From positions 1 to 64,000 of the forward strand of contig JAGPFF010000005.1 of assembly GCA_018056725.1 (NCBI GenBank): 64,000 nt of DNA, given 5' to 3'. This stretch comes from Anaerolineaceae bacterium (GTDB lineage: Bacteria > Chloroflexota > Anaerolineae > Anaerolineales > Anaerolineaceae). The notes below the pieces were generated by a model. That model did not search any database, was not told where the DNA came from, and was given only the letters and a program-made list of their open reading frames with translations. Both the position numbers and the translations under genes were made by a program. This document shows, piece after piece, positions 32,585-43,095 of the stretch (position 1 is the stretch's first letter; each line of letters begins with the position of its first letter).

Positions 32585-33937
32585 TTAATCTACTATCAAG
32601 CGCACTGCTTCGCGGAAGGCAAGCGTGTGAGTGTCAATATCCTTTTCAGTCACATCTGGGGCGATGAGCGCCATGTTATGGAAAGGCGTCATGAGAATGC
32701 CCCGATTCATCGCTGCCAGGTGCATGTAACGATCAAGTTCCGCATCCACGGCTGCTTCTGCATCACCACCATTGCGGGGTAGCTCCTGACAGAACCAGTA
32801 TTCAGCACGGCATCCCAATCGATTGATTACCCAGGGTAACGCGAATTCATCAATGACCTTTTTGACTCCGTCCGTAAAACGAATTGCCAGCGGGATGGTG
32901 TGGGCAAAGGTTTCCTGATTCAAGGTGGTTTGCAGCGTGGCACGCATCGCTGCCAGTGATAGCGCATTTCCAGCCAGGGTTCCCCCAATTCCGCCTACAT
33001 CTGATTCATCCACTTTGATACTCCGTGAAACCCGATCCCCCACTTCTTCAGAAAGACCGTAAACCGCTGCGGGTACTCCGCTGCCAATCGTCTTGCCCAC
33101 TGTCAGAATATCCGGCTGCAACCCTGCCTCACCGGTGTACCCTCCCGGACCGGCACACATGGTATGCGTTTCATCAATAATGAGCAACGTGCCAAACTTG
33201 TGTGTCAATTCGCGCAGCGCATCATGGTACCCCGGATCCGGGTGAATGATGCCGATATTCGTCATCACGGGTTCTGCCAGCACACAGGCAATATCGCCTG
33301 CAGCAAGCGCTTGTTCGAGGGCAGGCAGGTTATTCCACGGGATGACCCGGGTTGTGACGACCGGGTTAACCTGCGGACCAATCGCCCCAGGTCGCGGTCC
33401 GGGGATGCCATCATTAATGGTGATAAAAGTTTCATCCACAGAACCGTGATAGCAGTAATCATAAACCAGAACATAGGGGCGCCTGGTAATATGACGGCTC
33501 AGGCGCAGGGCAAACCGGTTGGCATCGGTAGCCGTGAGCGTGGTCTGCCAGTATTTGAGTTTGAAGCGGCGTTGCAATTCCTCGCCCACCCAGATGGCAT
33601 CCTCGGTAGGCAGCATGAAGGTGATCCCTTTGTCCAGTTGTTTTTTAATTTCCGCCACAGGTTTATCCGGGGAATGTCCCACCATGGCGCCGGTATCCCC
33701 CAGACAAAAATCAAGAAACTCCTTGCCATCCGCGCAGGTAAAATGAGCGCCCTTGGCGTGATCGACAAAAAGTGGAAAGCCACCCGCCCAGCGCACCATC
33801 CAGTTCATCGGTACCCCATCCAACAGACAACCCTTTGCCCGCTGGTAGAGAGCAAAACATTTCGGATGCTCTCTGGCAAATAATTGAATCTCCTGCTGAA
33901 GCTGGGAATCCAGTTTCTTCCGGTTGATCGTTGACAT
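32585..33937 (-). CDS. Class III aminotransferase of the glutamate-1-semialdehyde aminomutase-like group
   Basis: A 450-residue PLP enzyme with FLDFCLGDTGAMVGHSP (74-90), LIIDETHTMCAGPGG and the PLP lysine Lys282 in TVGKTIGSGVPAAVYG. The wording belongs to the GSA-aminomutase-like branch of class III, which also contains amino-acid racemases and beta- or omega-transaminases. It is too long and lacks haem-pathway neighbours to be called HemL. It is the third class III enzyme within 11 kb and is convergent to the patA unit. Confidence 0.8.
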   Translation of the reverse strand: MSTINRKKLDSQLQQEIQLFAREHPKCFALYQRAKGCLLDGVPMNWMVRWAGGFPLFVDHAKGAHFTCADGKEFLDFCLGDTGAMVGHSPDKPVAEIKKQLDKGITFMLPTEDAIWVGEELQRRFKLKYWQTTLTATDANRFALRLSRHITRRPYVLVYDYCYHGSVDETFITINDGIPGPRPGAIGPQVNPVVTTRVIPWNNLPALEQALAAGDIACVLAEPVMTNIGIIHPDPGYHDALRELTHKFGTLLIIDETHTMCAGPGGYTGEAGLQPDILTVGKTIGSGVPAAVYGLSEEVGDRVSRSIKVDESDVGGIGGTLAGNALSLAAMRATLQTTLNQETFAHTIPLAIRFTDGVKKVIDEFALPWVINRLGCRAEYWFCQELPRNGGDAEAAVDAELDRYMHLAAMNRGILMTPFHNMALIAPDVTEKDIDTHTLAFREAVRLIVD

Positions 33938-34059
33938 TGCGCTCCTCTCTAGAATTTAGATTTGTGGGTTTTTTAAATCATATATGGAACGTGTAAATTG
34001 CGATAGCAAACCAGATATAATAATTTCAATCATCACACTACTTAATTTGGAAGATTAAA

Positions 34060-35787
34060 ATGAAAATCTTGACTCAAGATCAGGAGCTTGTATTACAGCG
34101 GGAACGTAATTTTCTTCAGGACCTAAACCTCAAACTGGTGGAATACAACGCTTCACGGGAAGATGTTGAATCCCTCAGACAATCGATTCGCCAACTGGAT
34201 GATTTGTTCCTGCTGGTGATCGTGGGCGAGTTCAATGCCGGTAAAAGCGCTTTCATTAATGCTCTGCTGGGGCAAAAACTGTTGAAAGAGGGAGTAACCC
34301 CTACCACCTCTCAGGTTACGATTCTTCGTTACGGTGAGACCAGCGAGCCGAATCTCCTTGAAGAAGGGCATGCCCTCGTACTCTATCCGGTTGATTTGCT
34401 TGCGGAATTGAGCATTGTGGACACCCCGGGTACGAATGCCGTTATCCGCCAGCACGAAGCCCTGACCACTCATTTTATCCCCCGCGCTGACCTGGTGCTG
34501 TTCGTTACCTCGGCGGATCGTCCTTTTACAGAAAGCGAACGGACGTTCATGGCGCAAATCCGCGATTGGGGTAAGAAAGTCGTGCTCATCGTCAACAAAA
34601 TCGACTTGCTGCAAGATGCAGCAGAAACTCAACAGGTGCTCGATTTCGTCCAGGAAAACGCTCACAATTTGCTGGGGAGCACTCCTCAAATTTTTCCCGT
34701 CAGCGCAAGGCTGGCTCTGCGGGCAAAAAATGGAGAGCCGCAATACTGGCAGGCAAGTGGGTTTGAGGCGCTGGAGGAATATATCCTTAAGCACCTCGAT
34801 CAAGCGGAACAGGTGAAGTTGAAATTCCTCAATCCGCTTGGCGTCAGCGCACACATCACCAGCCGCTATTATGAACGCTCGGAAAATCAACGCCGGATTT
34901 TGGAAGAAGATATCCGGTTGCTGCAAAACGTTGAGCGACAGCAAGCGGTTTACAAAGAGGACATGGAAAAAGATTTCAACTTCAGAATGTCTGACCTTGA
35001 AAATGTTTTTTACGAGATGGAACAACGGGGAGATGAATTCTTTGAAGAGCGGTTTAAGCTTGGAAAAGTTCTTGATCTCATTAAAAAAGAACGAATGCAG
35101 GAAGATTTTAGCCGCGAAGTTATCAAGGATCTTCCCCAACAGGTTGAAAACCGGGTAAACGCTTTGATCGATTGGTTGGTGGAATCCGATCTGCAACAAT
35201 GGAAAGCTGTCACCAGTTACCTGGCTGACCGGGAGCGCGAACATAAGGAAAATCTGATCGGAGAAGGCATCAATACGAACTTTAAATATGACCGCAACCG
35301 TCTATTAGAGGCTATTGGTCGTCAGGCGGATCAGGTGGTTAAAAGTTACAACAAGAGGGCGGAAGCCCAAAAGATTGCTGAAAATGCAAAAAACGCTGTG
35401 GCAACCTCTGCCGCTGTTGAGGTCGGAGCGATCGGTCTTGGAACGATTGTAACCATCCTCGCTACCACCATGGCAGCGGACGTCACCGGAATCGTAGCAG
35501 CCAGTGTGATTGCAGCCTTAGGTTTGTTTATCATCCCTGCCAGAAGGCGCAAAGCCAAGAGTGAGCTGCACGAGAAGATCACCCAGTTGCGGTTGGAGCT
35601 GGTCAAATCACTGCGCGAGGAATTTGAAAAGGAAATCGACGCCAGCATCAAAAGGGTCGAAGAGGCAATCACCCCTTATACACGTTTTATCCGATCCGAA
35701 ACAGCCCACACTGAAAAAATCCAGGAGGAGCTAAAAACCGCTCAATTGGAAATCAACCAGATTCGCGCGCTGATTGAAAGCTGGTAA
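34060..35787 (+). CDS. Bacterial dynamin-like GTPase
   Basis: A 575-residue protein. The GTPase domain has G1 GEFNAGKS (56-63), threonines for G2 in TPTTSQ, G3 DTPG (121-124) and G4 NKID (179-182). It is followed by a long helical stalk (about 260-430 and 495-575) interrupted by a hydrophobic hairpin near 440-485 (VEVGAIGLGTIVTILATT, IVAASVIAALGLFII) that would insert in the membrane. This is the layout of bacterial dynamin-like proteins, which remodel or repair membranes. The gene stands alone between convergent neighbours. A single copy is present where many bacteria have pairs. Confidence 0.85.
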   Translation: MKILTQDQELVLQRERNFLQDLNLKLVEYNASREDVESLRQSIRQLDDLFLLVIVGEFNAGKSAFINALLGQKLLKEGVTPTTSQVTILRYGETSEPNLLEEGHALVLYPVDLLAELSIVDTPGTNAVIRQHEALTTHFIPRADLVLFVTSADRPFTESERTFMAQIRDWGKKVVLIVNKIDLLQDAAETQQVLDFVQENAHNLLGSTPQIFPVSARLALRAKNGEPQYWQASGFEALEEYILKHLDQAEQVKLKFLNPLGVSAHITSRYYERSENQRRILEEDIRLLQNVERQQAVYKEDMEKDFNFRMSDLENVFYEMEQRGDEFFEERFKLGKVLDLIKKERMQEDFSREVIKDLPQQVENRVNALIDWLVESDLQQWKAVTSYLADREREHKENLIGEGINTNFKYDRNRLLEAIGRQADQVVKSYNKRAEAQKIAENAKNAVATSAAVEVGAIGLGTIVTILATTMAADVTGIVAASVIAALGLFIIPARRRKAKSELHEKITQLRLELVKSLREEFEKEIDASIKRVEEAITPYTRFIRSETAHTEKIQEELKTAQLEINQIRALIESW

Positions 35788-35822
35788 TTCGCACCCATCA
35801 GCCATGAAAATCAAATAGAGAT

Positions 35823-37649
35823 TTACTTGTCCATAAACTGGCGTTCATACAATTGGGCATAAAGCCCTTTGAGCGCCAGAAGTTCTGTATGTGTACCTTC
35901 CTCTACAATACGTCCACCATCAATCACATGCACCTGGTCAGCGTTGCGTACCGTGCTCAACCGGTGGGCAATCACCACTGAAGTTCGGTTCTGTAACAGG
36001 CGGGCAATGGCTTCCTGCAGCAAAGCTTCAGTGACTGAATCAATGTTGGCTGTTGCTTCATCCAGAATCAGAACGCGTGGATCGGTAAGTAATGCGCGGG
36101 CAATGCTGATCAACTGGCGCTGCCCCTGTGAAAGGTTAACACCACCTTCCAATACGCGGGTCTGATACCCCTCCGGCAAGCGACGGATGAACTCGTGGGC
36201 ATTCGCCTGCTTTGCCGCCTGAATCATGTCATCATCCGATGCTGTGGGGCAACCATATTTGATATTCTCGGCAATTGTACGTGAAAACAAAAAGGGATCC
36301 TGAGAGATGATGCGTACCTGCTGATGCAGCGAGCGTGTGGTGACATGGCGAATATCGAAACCATCGATAGTGATTGATCCACTGCTCACCTCATAGAAAC
36401 GGGCAATCAGGTTGGCAATGGTCGTCTTGCCCGCACCAGTGGGTCCCACCAGGGCAGCCGTTTTTCCAGCCGGGATCACTAAATTGATATCATGCAAGAC
36501 TTCCGGAGAATCAGGCAGATACTGGAAGGAAACATGGGACAACCGAATCTCTCCCTTCACCGGCGGCAGAGGAATTGCATCCGGCGCATCCTCAATTTCA
36601 ATCGGCGTATCCAGCAAGGTAACCACCTGCTCCCCTCCTGCCATGGCGGATTGAAAAGTGGTGTAAATGCGACTTAACTCCTGGATAGGCTGGAAGAAGC
36701 GCGACACATAGGAGAGAAAAGCAACCATGATCCCCAGAGTGACTTCTCCATTCATCACGTAATGTCCCCCGAACCATAGCACGATCACGGTTGCCAGCAT
36801 GCCCAGAATCTCGATGGAAGGCAGGAAGATGAAGGAAAGATTCATCGCATTGATATACGTATTGCGATTCTTAAGGTTCACCTGTTCAAAACGATTCTGG
36901 CTTGTCTTTTCACGAGTGAAAGCCTGGATAGCGCGCATGCCATTGATATCCTCTGCCAGGTCACCTACCACGGCAGCCACACTGGAACGCGTCTCGCGGA
37001 AAGCCGTGCGTGCCTGACGGGAAAACCACCAGGTTGCCAGTACCATCAGAGGAATGACGATAAATGTTAGCAGTGCCAGTTTGGGGCTCATACTTAACAT
37101 GATGATAATAATTCCGACCAACACCACAAGATCACCGAGCAAAGTGATAATTCCCTGTGAAAGCAATTCATTGATTTCCGCCACATCGTTGATCACACGG
37201 GATACCGTTACCCCGACGATATGCCGATCATGATACCCAAGTGGTAAGCGCTGCAAATGACGGAAGAGATCAGCCCGGACGTTTGCCAGCACATTTTGCC
37301 CCACCCAGGAAAGTGAATAACTCAACAGAGAGGAGGTGGCAAAAAGAAGAACAAAGGAAACCGCCAAAGCAATGGAAACGCGCCCCAGTCCGCTCAGATC
37401 GCCCGGCGTGATGTACTGGTCAATCGCCACTTTGATGAGGTAGGGCGTCAGCAGTGTCAGGCCAGATTGTGCCAGGGTGAGTAAAAAGGCACCCAGCATG
37501 CGCCAGCGATGGGGTTTCAGGTACGCCAGCATCCGGCGGACAACCCGAGGATTGTAGACCTCTCCGCCACGGTTTTCTACACTGCCAAAATCTTCTAGCA
37601 AGGAGCGAGGTCCAAGCCCGCCTGTGGAAGAACCGATCGAGATGCTCAT
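35823..37649 (-). CDS. ABC exporter half-transporter with intact ATP site
   Basis: A 608-residue fusion of six membrane helices (about 45-330) and an ATPase domain: Walker A GPTGAGKTT, signature LSQGQRQ, Walker B VLILDEATANID with the catalytic glutamate. Its start overlaps the stop of the partner gene at 37646-37649 (ATGA), so the two are made together. The canonical glutamate here, against an aspartate in the partner, is the pattern of heterodimeric exporters such as TM287/288 or BmrCD. Substrate is unknown; drugs, lipids or peptides are usual. Confidence 0.92.
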   Translation of the reverse strand: MSISIGSSTGGLGPRSLLEDFGSVENRGGEVYNPRVVRRMLAYLKPHRWRMLGAFLLTLAQSGLTLLTPYLIKVAIDQYITPGDLSGLGRVSIALAVSFVLLFATSSLLSYSLSWVGQNVLANVRADLFRHLQRLPLGYHDRHIVGVTVSRVINDVAEINELLSQGIITLLGDLVVLVGIIIIMLSMSPKLALLTFIVIPLMVLATWWFSRQARTAFRETRSSVAAVVGDLAEDINGMRAIQAFTREKTSQNRFEQVNLKNRNTYINAMNLSFIFLPSIEILGMLATVIVLWFGGHYVMNGEVTLGIMVAFLSYVSRFFQPIQELSRIYTTFQSAMAGGEQVVTLLDTPIEIEDAPDAIPLPPVKGEIRLSHVSFQYLPDSPEVLHDINLVIPAGKTAALVGPTGAGKTTIANLIARFYEVSSGSITIDGFDIRHVTTRSLHQQVRIISQDPFLFSRTIAENIKYGCPTASDDDMIQAAKQANAHEFIRRLPEGYQTRVLEGGVNLSQGQRQLISIARALLTDPRVLILDEATANIDSVTEALLQEAIARLLQNRTSVVIAHRLSTVRNADQVHVIDGGRIVEEGTHTELLALKGLYAQLYERQFMDK

Positions 37650-39439
37650 TGAGAGCTCTCCTGCTTCTTTAATTGCTGGTGATAGATGCTGCGATAAATT
37701 GAAGAGGAGGCAAGTAATTCCTCATGCGTGCCCCGGGCAGAGATGGTGCCAGACTCCAGCACCAAGATCAGGTCAGCGTTGCGCACCGTGCTCAGACGAT
37801 GGGCAATGACAAAGGTTGTACGCCCTTTCACCAGATTATTCAACGCCAGTTGTATGAGATGTTCAGTCTCTGTATCCACCGAGGCGGTGGCGTCATCCAG
37901 AATGAGAATACGAGGATCCAGCAACAAAGCCCGGGCAATAGCAATACGTTGTTTTTGCCCTCCTGAAAGGGTAACACCCCGTTCACCTACCCGGGTTTGG
38001 TAACCTTTGGCGGTTTGCAGAATGAACTCATGCGCCTGGGCAGCACGAGCCGCCTGTTCTACCTCTTCGTCACTGGCATCTTCCCTTCCAAAAGCAATAT
38101 TCTCTCGAATGGTGGAGGCGAAGAGGGTCGTCTCCTGAAGAACAATGCCAATTTGACTGCGCAGCGATTGCAACGTTACCCCCCGGATGTCGGTATCATC
38201 AATCAAGATACGACCTTCCGTTGGATCATAGAAACGCGGAATGAGATTGATAATCGAGGATTTTCCAGAACCCGTCAGTCCGAGCAAAGCCACCTTTTGA
38301 CCGGGTTGAATATCAAAGGAAATCTGATTCAAAATCTTATTGCGCCCGTATTGAAAGGAAACATGATCAAAGCGCACTCTGCCAGAGATTGGACCTAATG
38401 CTTTAGCATCCGGCGCATCACGCACCTCGGAGACGGTGTCCAGGACGTCAAAGATCCGTTCAGAAGCGGATCCGGCTATGGCGACTGCAGGGATCATCAT
38501 GCCCAGCCGGCGCACAGGGTCAACCAGTTGACCGATATAACTAATAAAAGCAATGACTGTACCAATACTGATTTGGTTGTGGATCACCTGGGAACCGCCA
38601 TAATAGATCGTCGCCACCATTCCCAGGTTGGCAATGAGAAACAATAAAGGTTGATTTATGGATTGCAGCCGGGCGGAACGGTTTGAAAGATCGAACCAGC
38701 TTTTGTTTTCGTGATCAAAACGGGCAATTTCAGCTTCCTCCTGCGCATAAGCTTTAACAACCCGGCTGCCACGCAAGTTCTGTTCAACAGTAGTGGTCAG
38801 GCGAGCCAATTGTTTTTGCACCTGCATGGATAATGGTCGGAAGCGCGTGCCATACCGGAGCGCCTGATAAATCAGGAATGGCACAGTGATGAGAATGAGC
38901 ATTCCGAGCCGAAAGTCCATCGTCAATAAAATCACCGCTGTAATGACGAGGGTCAGCAGGGCTTCAAAAATCCGCAACGAAGCCCGCCCGGTAAGAAACC
39001 TCACTCTTTCCACATCCTGCACAGCGCGGGAGAGCAATTCTCCGGTTTCGGATTGGTCATGGAAGGAGAAAGAGAGTTGGGTTAGTTTGCGTTGAATTTC
39101 ATTCCGTAAATCAAAAGCTACATTCTGCGAGACCGTCTCGGTAAAAAGACCTTGAAAATAATTTAACACCCCTTTAAAGATCGTCAACCCCAGCAATGCC
39201 AGCACCGACCAGGTAAGTACATCCACCTGCCGTCCTTCAATTCCCTTGTCAATAATCCAACGAGTAAACTGTGGAATGGCAGCGTTGATCGCCAGCATCA
39301 ACACCAGGCAAACATAAGCACCGGTTTCTTGTTTCCAATAAGGCTGTAAATACGCAAACACCCTGCGCAGCACCTGAAAGAGCGGCGTGGTGGGCATTGG
39401 TAACGGCGCATATTTTGAAGAATTGTCCGAGGTAGTCAA
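37646..39439 (-). CDS. ABC exporter half-transporter with degenerate Walker B
   Basis: A 597-residue membrane-ATPase fusion. Walker A GLTGSGKSS, signature LSGGQKQ, Walker B ILILDDATASVD, where aspartate replaces the catalytic glutamate. The intact signature of this subunit serves the active site of the partner, while the partner's LSQGQ would face this degenerate site. I chose TTG 39439, which has AAGGAA seven bases upstream. An upstream in-frame start at 39523 and a downstream ATG at 39397 are possible. It is first gene of the two-gene exporter operon. Confidence 0.88.
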   Translation of the reverse strand: MTTSDNSSKYAPLPMPTTPLFQVLRRVFAYLQPYWKQETGAYVCLVLMLAINAAIPQFTRWIIDKGIEGRQVDVLTWSVLALLGLTIFKGVLNYFQGLFTETVSQNVAFDLRNEIQRKLTQLSFSFHDQSETGELLSRAVQDVERVRFLTGRASLRIFEALLTLVITAVILLTMDFRLGMLILITVPFLIYQALRYGTRFRPLSMQVQKQLARLTTTVEQNLRGSRVVKAYAQEEAEIARFDHENKSWFDLSNRSARLQSINQPLLFLIANLGMVATIYYGGSQVIHNQISIGTVIAFISYIGQLVDPVRRLGMMIPAVAIAGSASERIFDVLDTVSEVRDAPDAKALGPISGRVRFDHVSFQYGRNKILNQISFDIQPGQKVALLGLTGSGKSSIINLIPRFYDPTEGRILIDDTDIRGVTLQSLRSQIGIVLQETTLFASTIRENIAFGREDASDEEVEQAARAAQAHEFILQTAKGYQTRVGERGVTLSGGQKQRIAIARALLLDPRILILDDATASVDTETEHLIQLALNNLVKGRTTFVIAHRLSTVRNADLILVLESGTISARGTHEELLASSSIYRSIYHQQLKKQESSQ

Positions 39440-39614
39440 ACGAATGTTCCTTATCCCAAGAACAAGAATACTACAAACCCGATTACCTTCAAAGTGCATT
39501 TTGTAACCAGAATATCCTGGCAATCGAAAGGTGCGGGAGGAAAGAACGGTATCAAGGGATCGCCGGATTACGATATACTACTAAGCAAAAGGAAGGAAAC
39601 TCGAGTGGTTTGAT

Positions 39615-40694
39615 ATGAAAATCGCCATCGTACATGATGCCCTATGCGTCTCTGGAGGAGCCGAGCGCCTTGTTCTATGGATGGTCAGGGCTTTCCCTGA
39701 CGCGCCGATCTATACCTCTGTCTACCTTCCGGCAAACACCTTCCCTGAATTCCGGCAACTGGACGTACGCACCCTGCCTCTGGCAGGTGGAATCCGGACG
39801 GAACGGCAGTTCAAACTTCTCTTCCCATTATGGTTGATGCTCATTCAGCAACAGCATTTCTCTGATTTCGATGTCGTGCTTTCTTCTTCCACCTATCTTG
39901 CCAAGTATATCCGTCCCGCCTCTTCCGTCCGGCATGCCTGCTATCTTTACGCCCCTTTCCGGCTATTATGGAAACCGGAATCCTACAGTCCTGAAAGCTT
40001 ACCAACCCCGCAGGCTACCTCCGGTCTGGTGAAATGGGCTTCTTCTCTGCTCAGAAATTGGGATGTCAAACGTACCCGCGAAATACCCCGCATTGCCACC
40101 TCCTGCCGCAATATGGCACAGGAAATCCAGCAGGTCTATAACGTACCCAGCACCATCCTTTATCCTCCCGTGGATGTGCCGACAGAACTTCCTGTTGAAA
40201 ACCGTGAGGATTACTATCTCTCGGTTTCACGCCTGATCTCACATAAACGCGTTGATCTGGCGGTGGCTGCCTGTAAGAGATTGGGGAAACGGCTGGTGGT
40301 GGTTGGGGATGGACCCGAACGCAGCAAGCTCGAGCAGATGTCTGACGGTTCGATCACTTTTTTAGGGCGGGTAGACGACGATAAGTTGAGAGAGCTGTAT
40401 CGCAAAGCCAGAGGGTTAATATTCCCAAGTTATGAGGATTATGGAATCGTCCCTCTTGAAGCACAATCCTGGGGCGCTCCGGTGATCGCGTTCGGTAAAG
40501 GCGGCTCACTGGAAACGATCCAAGAAGGGGTCAGTGGGATTTTCTTTGACCGCCAGGACGTAGATGCGCTTGTCGAAGCCATCCAACGCTTTGAGGCTTC
40601 ATCGTTTGATCCGGTAAAAATTCATCAATGGGTCAGCCAGTTCAATGTTGAGTCTTTTGTGAGCGGTCTGCAAGCTTTTGTCATCCCAGCATAA
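39615..40694 (+). CDS. Glycosyltransferase family 4 (GT-B fold)
   Basis: A 359-residue glycosyltransferase with N-terminal SGGAERLVLWM (14-24), nucleotide-binding VVVGDGPERSKLEQM and the EX7E-type motif in SYEDYGIVPLEAQSWGAPVIAFGKGG. It transfers a sugar, often mannose or similar, from a nucleotide donor to a growing surface glycan. It lies upstream of the regulator's promoter, so it forms a separate unit at the edge of the polysaccharide cluster. Confidence 0.9.
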   Translation: MKIAIVHDALCVSGGAERLVLWMVRAFPDAPIYTSVYLPANTFPEFRQLDVRTLPLAGGIRTERQFKLLFPLWLMLIQQQHFSDFDVVLSSSTYLAKYIRPASSVRHACYLYAPFRLLWKPESYSPESLPTPQATSGLVKWASSLLRNWDVKRTREIPRIATSCRNMAQEIQQVYNVPSTILYPPVDVPTELPVENREDYYLSVSRLISHKRVDLAVAACKRLGKRLVVVGDGPERSKLEQMSDGSITFLGRVDDDKLRELYRKARGLIFPSYEDYGIVPLEAQSWGAPVIAFGKGGSLETIQEGVSGIFFDRQDVDALVEAIQRFEASSFDPVKIHQWVSQFNVESFVSGLQAFVIPA

Positions 40695-40736
40695 ACACTT
40701 CTTTCTGGCAAGATCCGGTGTGGGAAAACCTTGCTC

Positions 40737-40765
40737 TTGACCTGATCTCTTTCCTGCTTTATAAT
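40737..40765 (+). promoter_or_regulatory. Promoter of the surface-polysaccharide operon
   Basis: TTGACC (40737-40742), exactly 17 bases and TATAAT (40760-40765), one mismatch from the sigma-70 consensus. The start would be near 40772, 18 bases before the regulator's ATG. I see no other promoter of this quality in the plus-strand cluster up to 53 kb. Confidence 0.8.
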
Positions 40766-40789
40766 TCAACACTTGAATATTGGAGATTA

Positions 40790-41266
40790 ATGAATTATCC
40801 CACAAACGTAGAACGGGATTTAATCATTCTGGATCATATCGCTCAAAATCCCGATACCTCTCAGGCTGCCATTGCTTCTCAACTTGAGGTCGCCGTAGGT
40901 ACTGTCAACTGGCATCTCAAGCGGTTAATCGAAAAGGGATATGTAAAAGTCAGCCGCCTGGAACGTAAAAAACTCAAGTACATCATCACCCCTGAGGGTC
41001 TGCTTTTCAGGGCACATCTGACGGTGGATTATATTCAAAACTCCTTTAACCTGTACCGGTTGGTGAGACAGCGCGCCACACACACCCTCGAAGACTTGAA
41101 AGCCCTGGGGTATGACAAAGTTGCTATCGAAGGCAATGATGAAGTAGCAGAAATCTGCCGTCTCACCTGCCTGGAGCAGGGAATCCGTGTGGTGGAGGAT
41201 GATTCTGTCCCAGTGCTCAAATTGGTGGGATTGAAAGTCATCCTCGAGACAAAGGAGAAAGCATAA
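40790..41266 (+). CDS. Winged-helix regulator leading the polysaccharide operon (MarR/EPS-associated type)
   Basis: A 158-residue protein; ATG 40790 has TGGAG five bases upstream, and an in-frame start at 40718 would precede the promoter. Residues 8-75 form a winged helix (SQAAIASQLEVAVGTVNWHLKRL, wing around RKKLKYIITPEG) like the EPS-associated MarR-type regulators found at the head of capsule clusters. A C-terminal extension (95-155) looks like a small alpha/beta domain (LKALGYDKVAIEGNDEVAEI) that may bind a ligand. It probably controls its own operon. Confidence 0.8.
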   Translation: MNYPTNVERDLIILDHIAQNPDTSQAAIASQLEVAVGTVNWHLKRLIEKGYVKVSRLERKKLKYIITPEGLLFRAHLTVDYIQNSFNLYRLVRQRATHTLEDLKALGYDKVAIEGNDEVAEICRLTCLEQGIRVVEDDSVPVLKLVGLKVILETKEKA

Positions 41267-43083
<1,817 letters not shown>

Positions 43084-43095
43084 TGAGGAACAGGT

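Noticed and set aside
33164..33883. Plus-strand ORF of 239 codons inside the third class III aminotransferase
   Set aside because: The aminotransferase frame contains the PLP lysine and conserved blocks, and the antisense frame is unsupported.
32585..33937. Third aminotransferase as HemL (glutamate-1-semialdehyde aminomutase)
   Set aside because: Sequence blocks differ from HemL and no tetrapyrrole genes are nearby. It is only HemL-like at family level.
34153..35244. Long minus-strand ORF (363 codons) opposite the dynamin-like gene
   Set aside because: It lies wholly within a gene with clear GTPase motifs, has low-complexity Phe/Leu-rich composition and no recognisable domain. It is a shadow frame.
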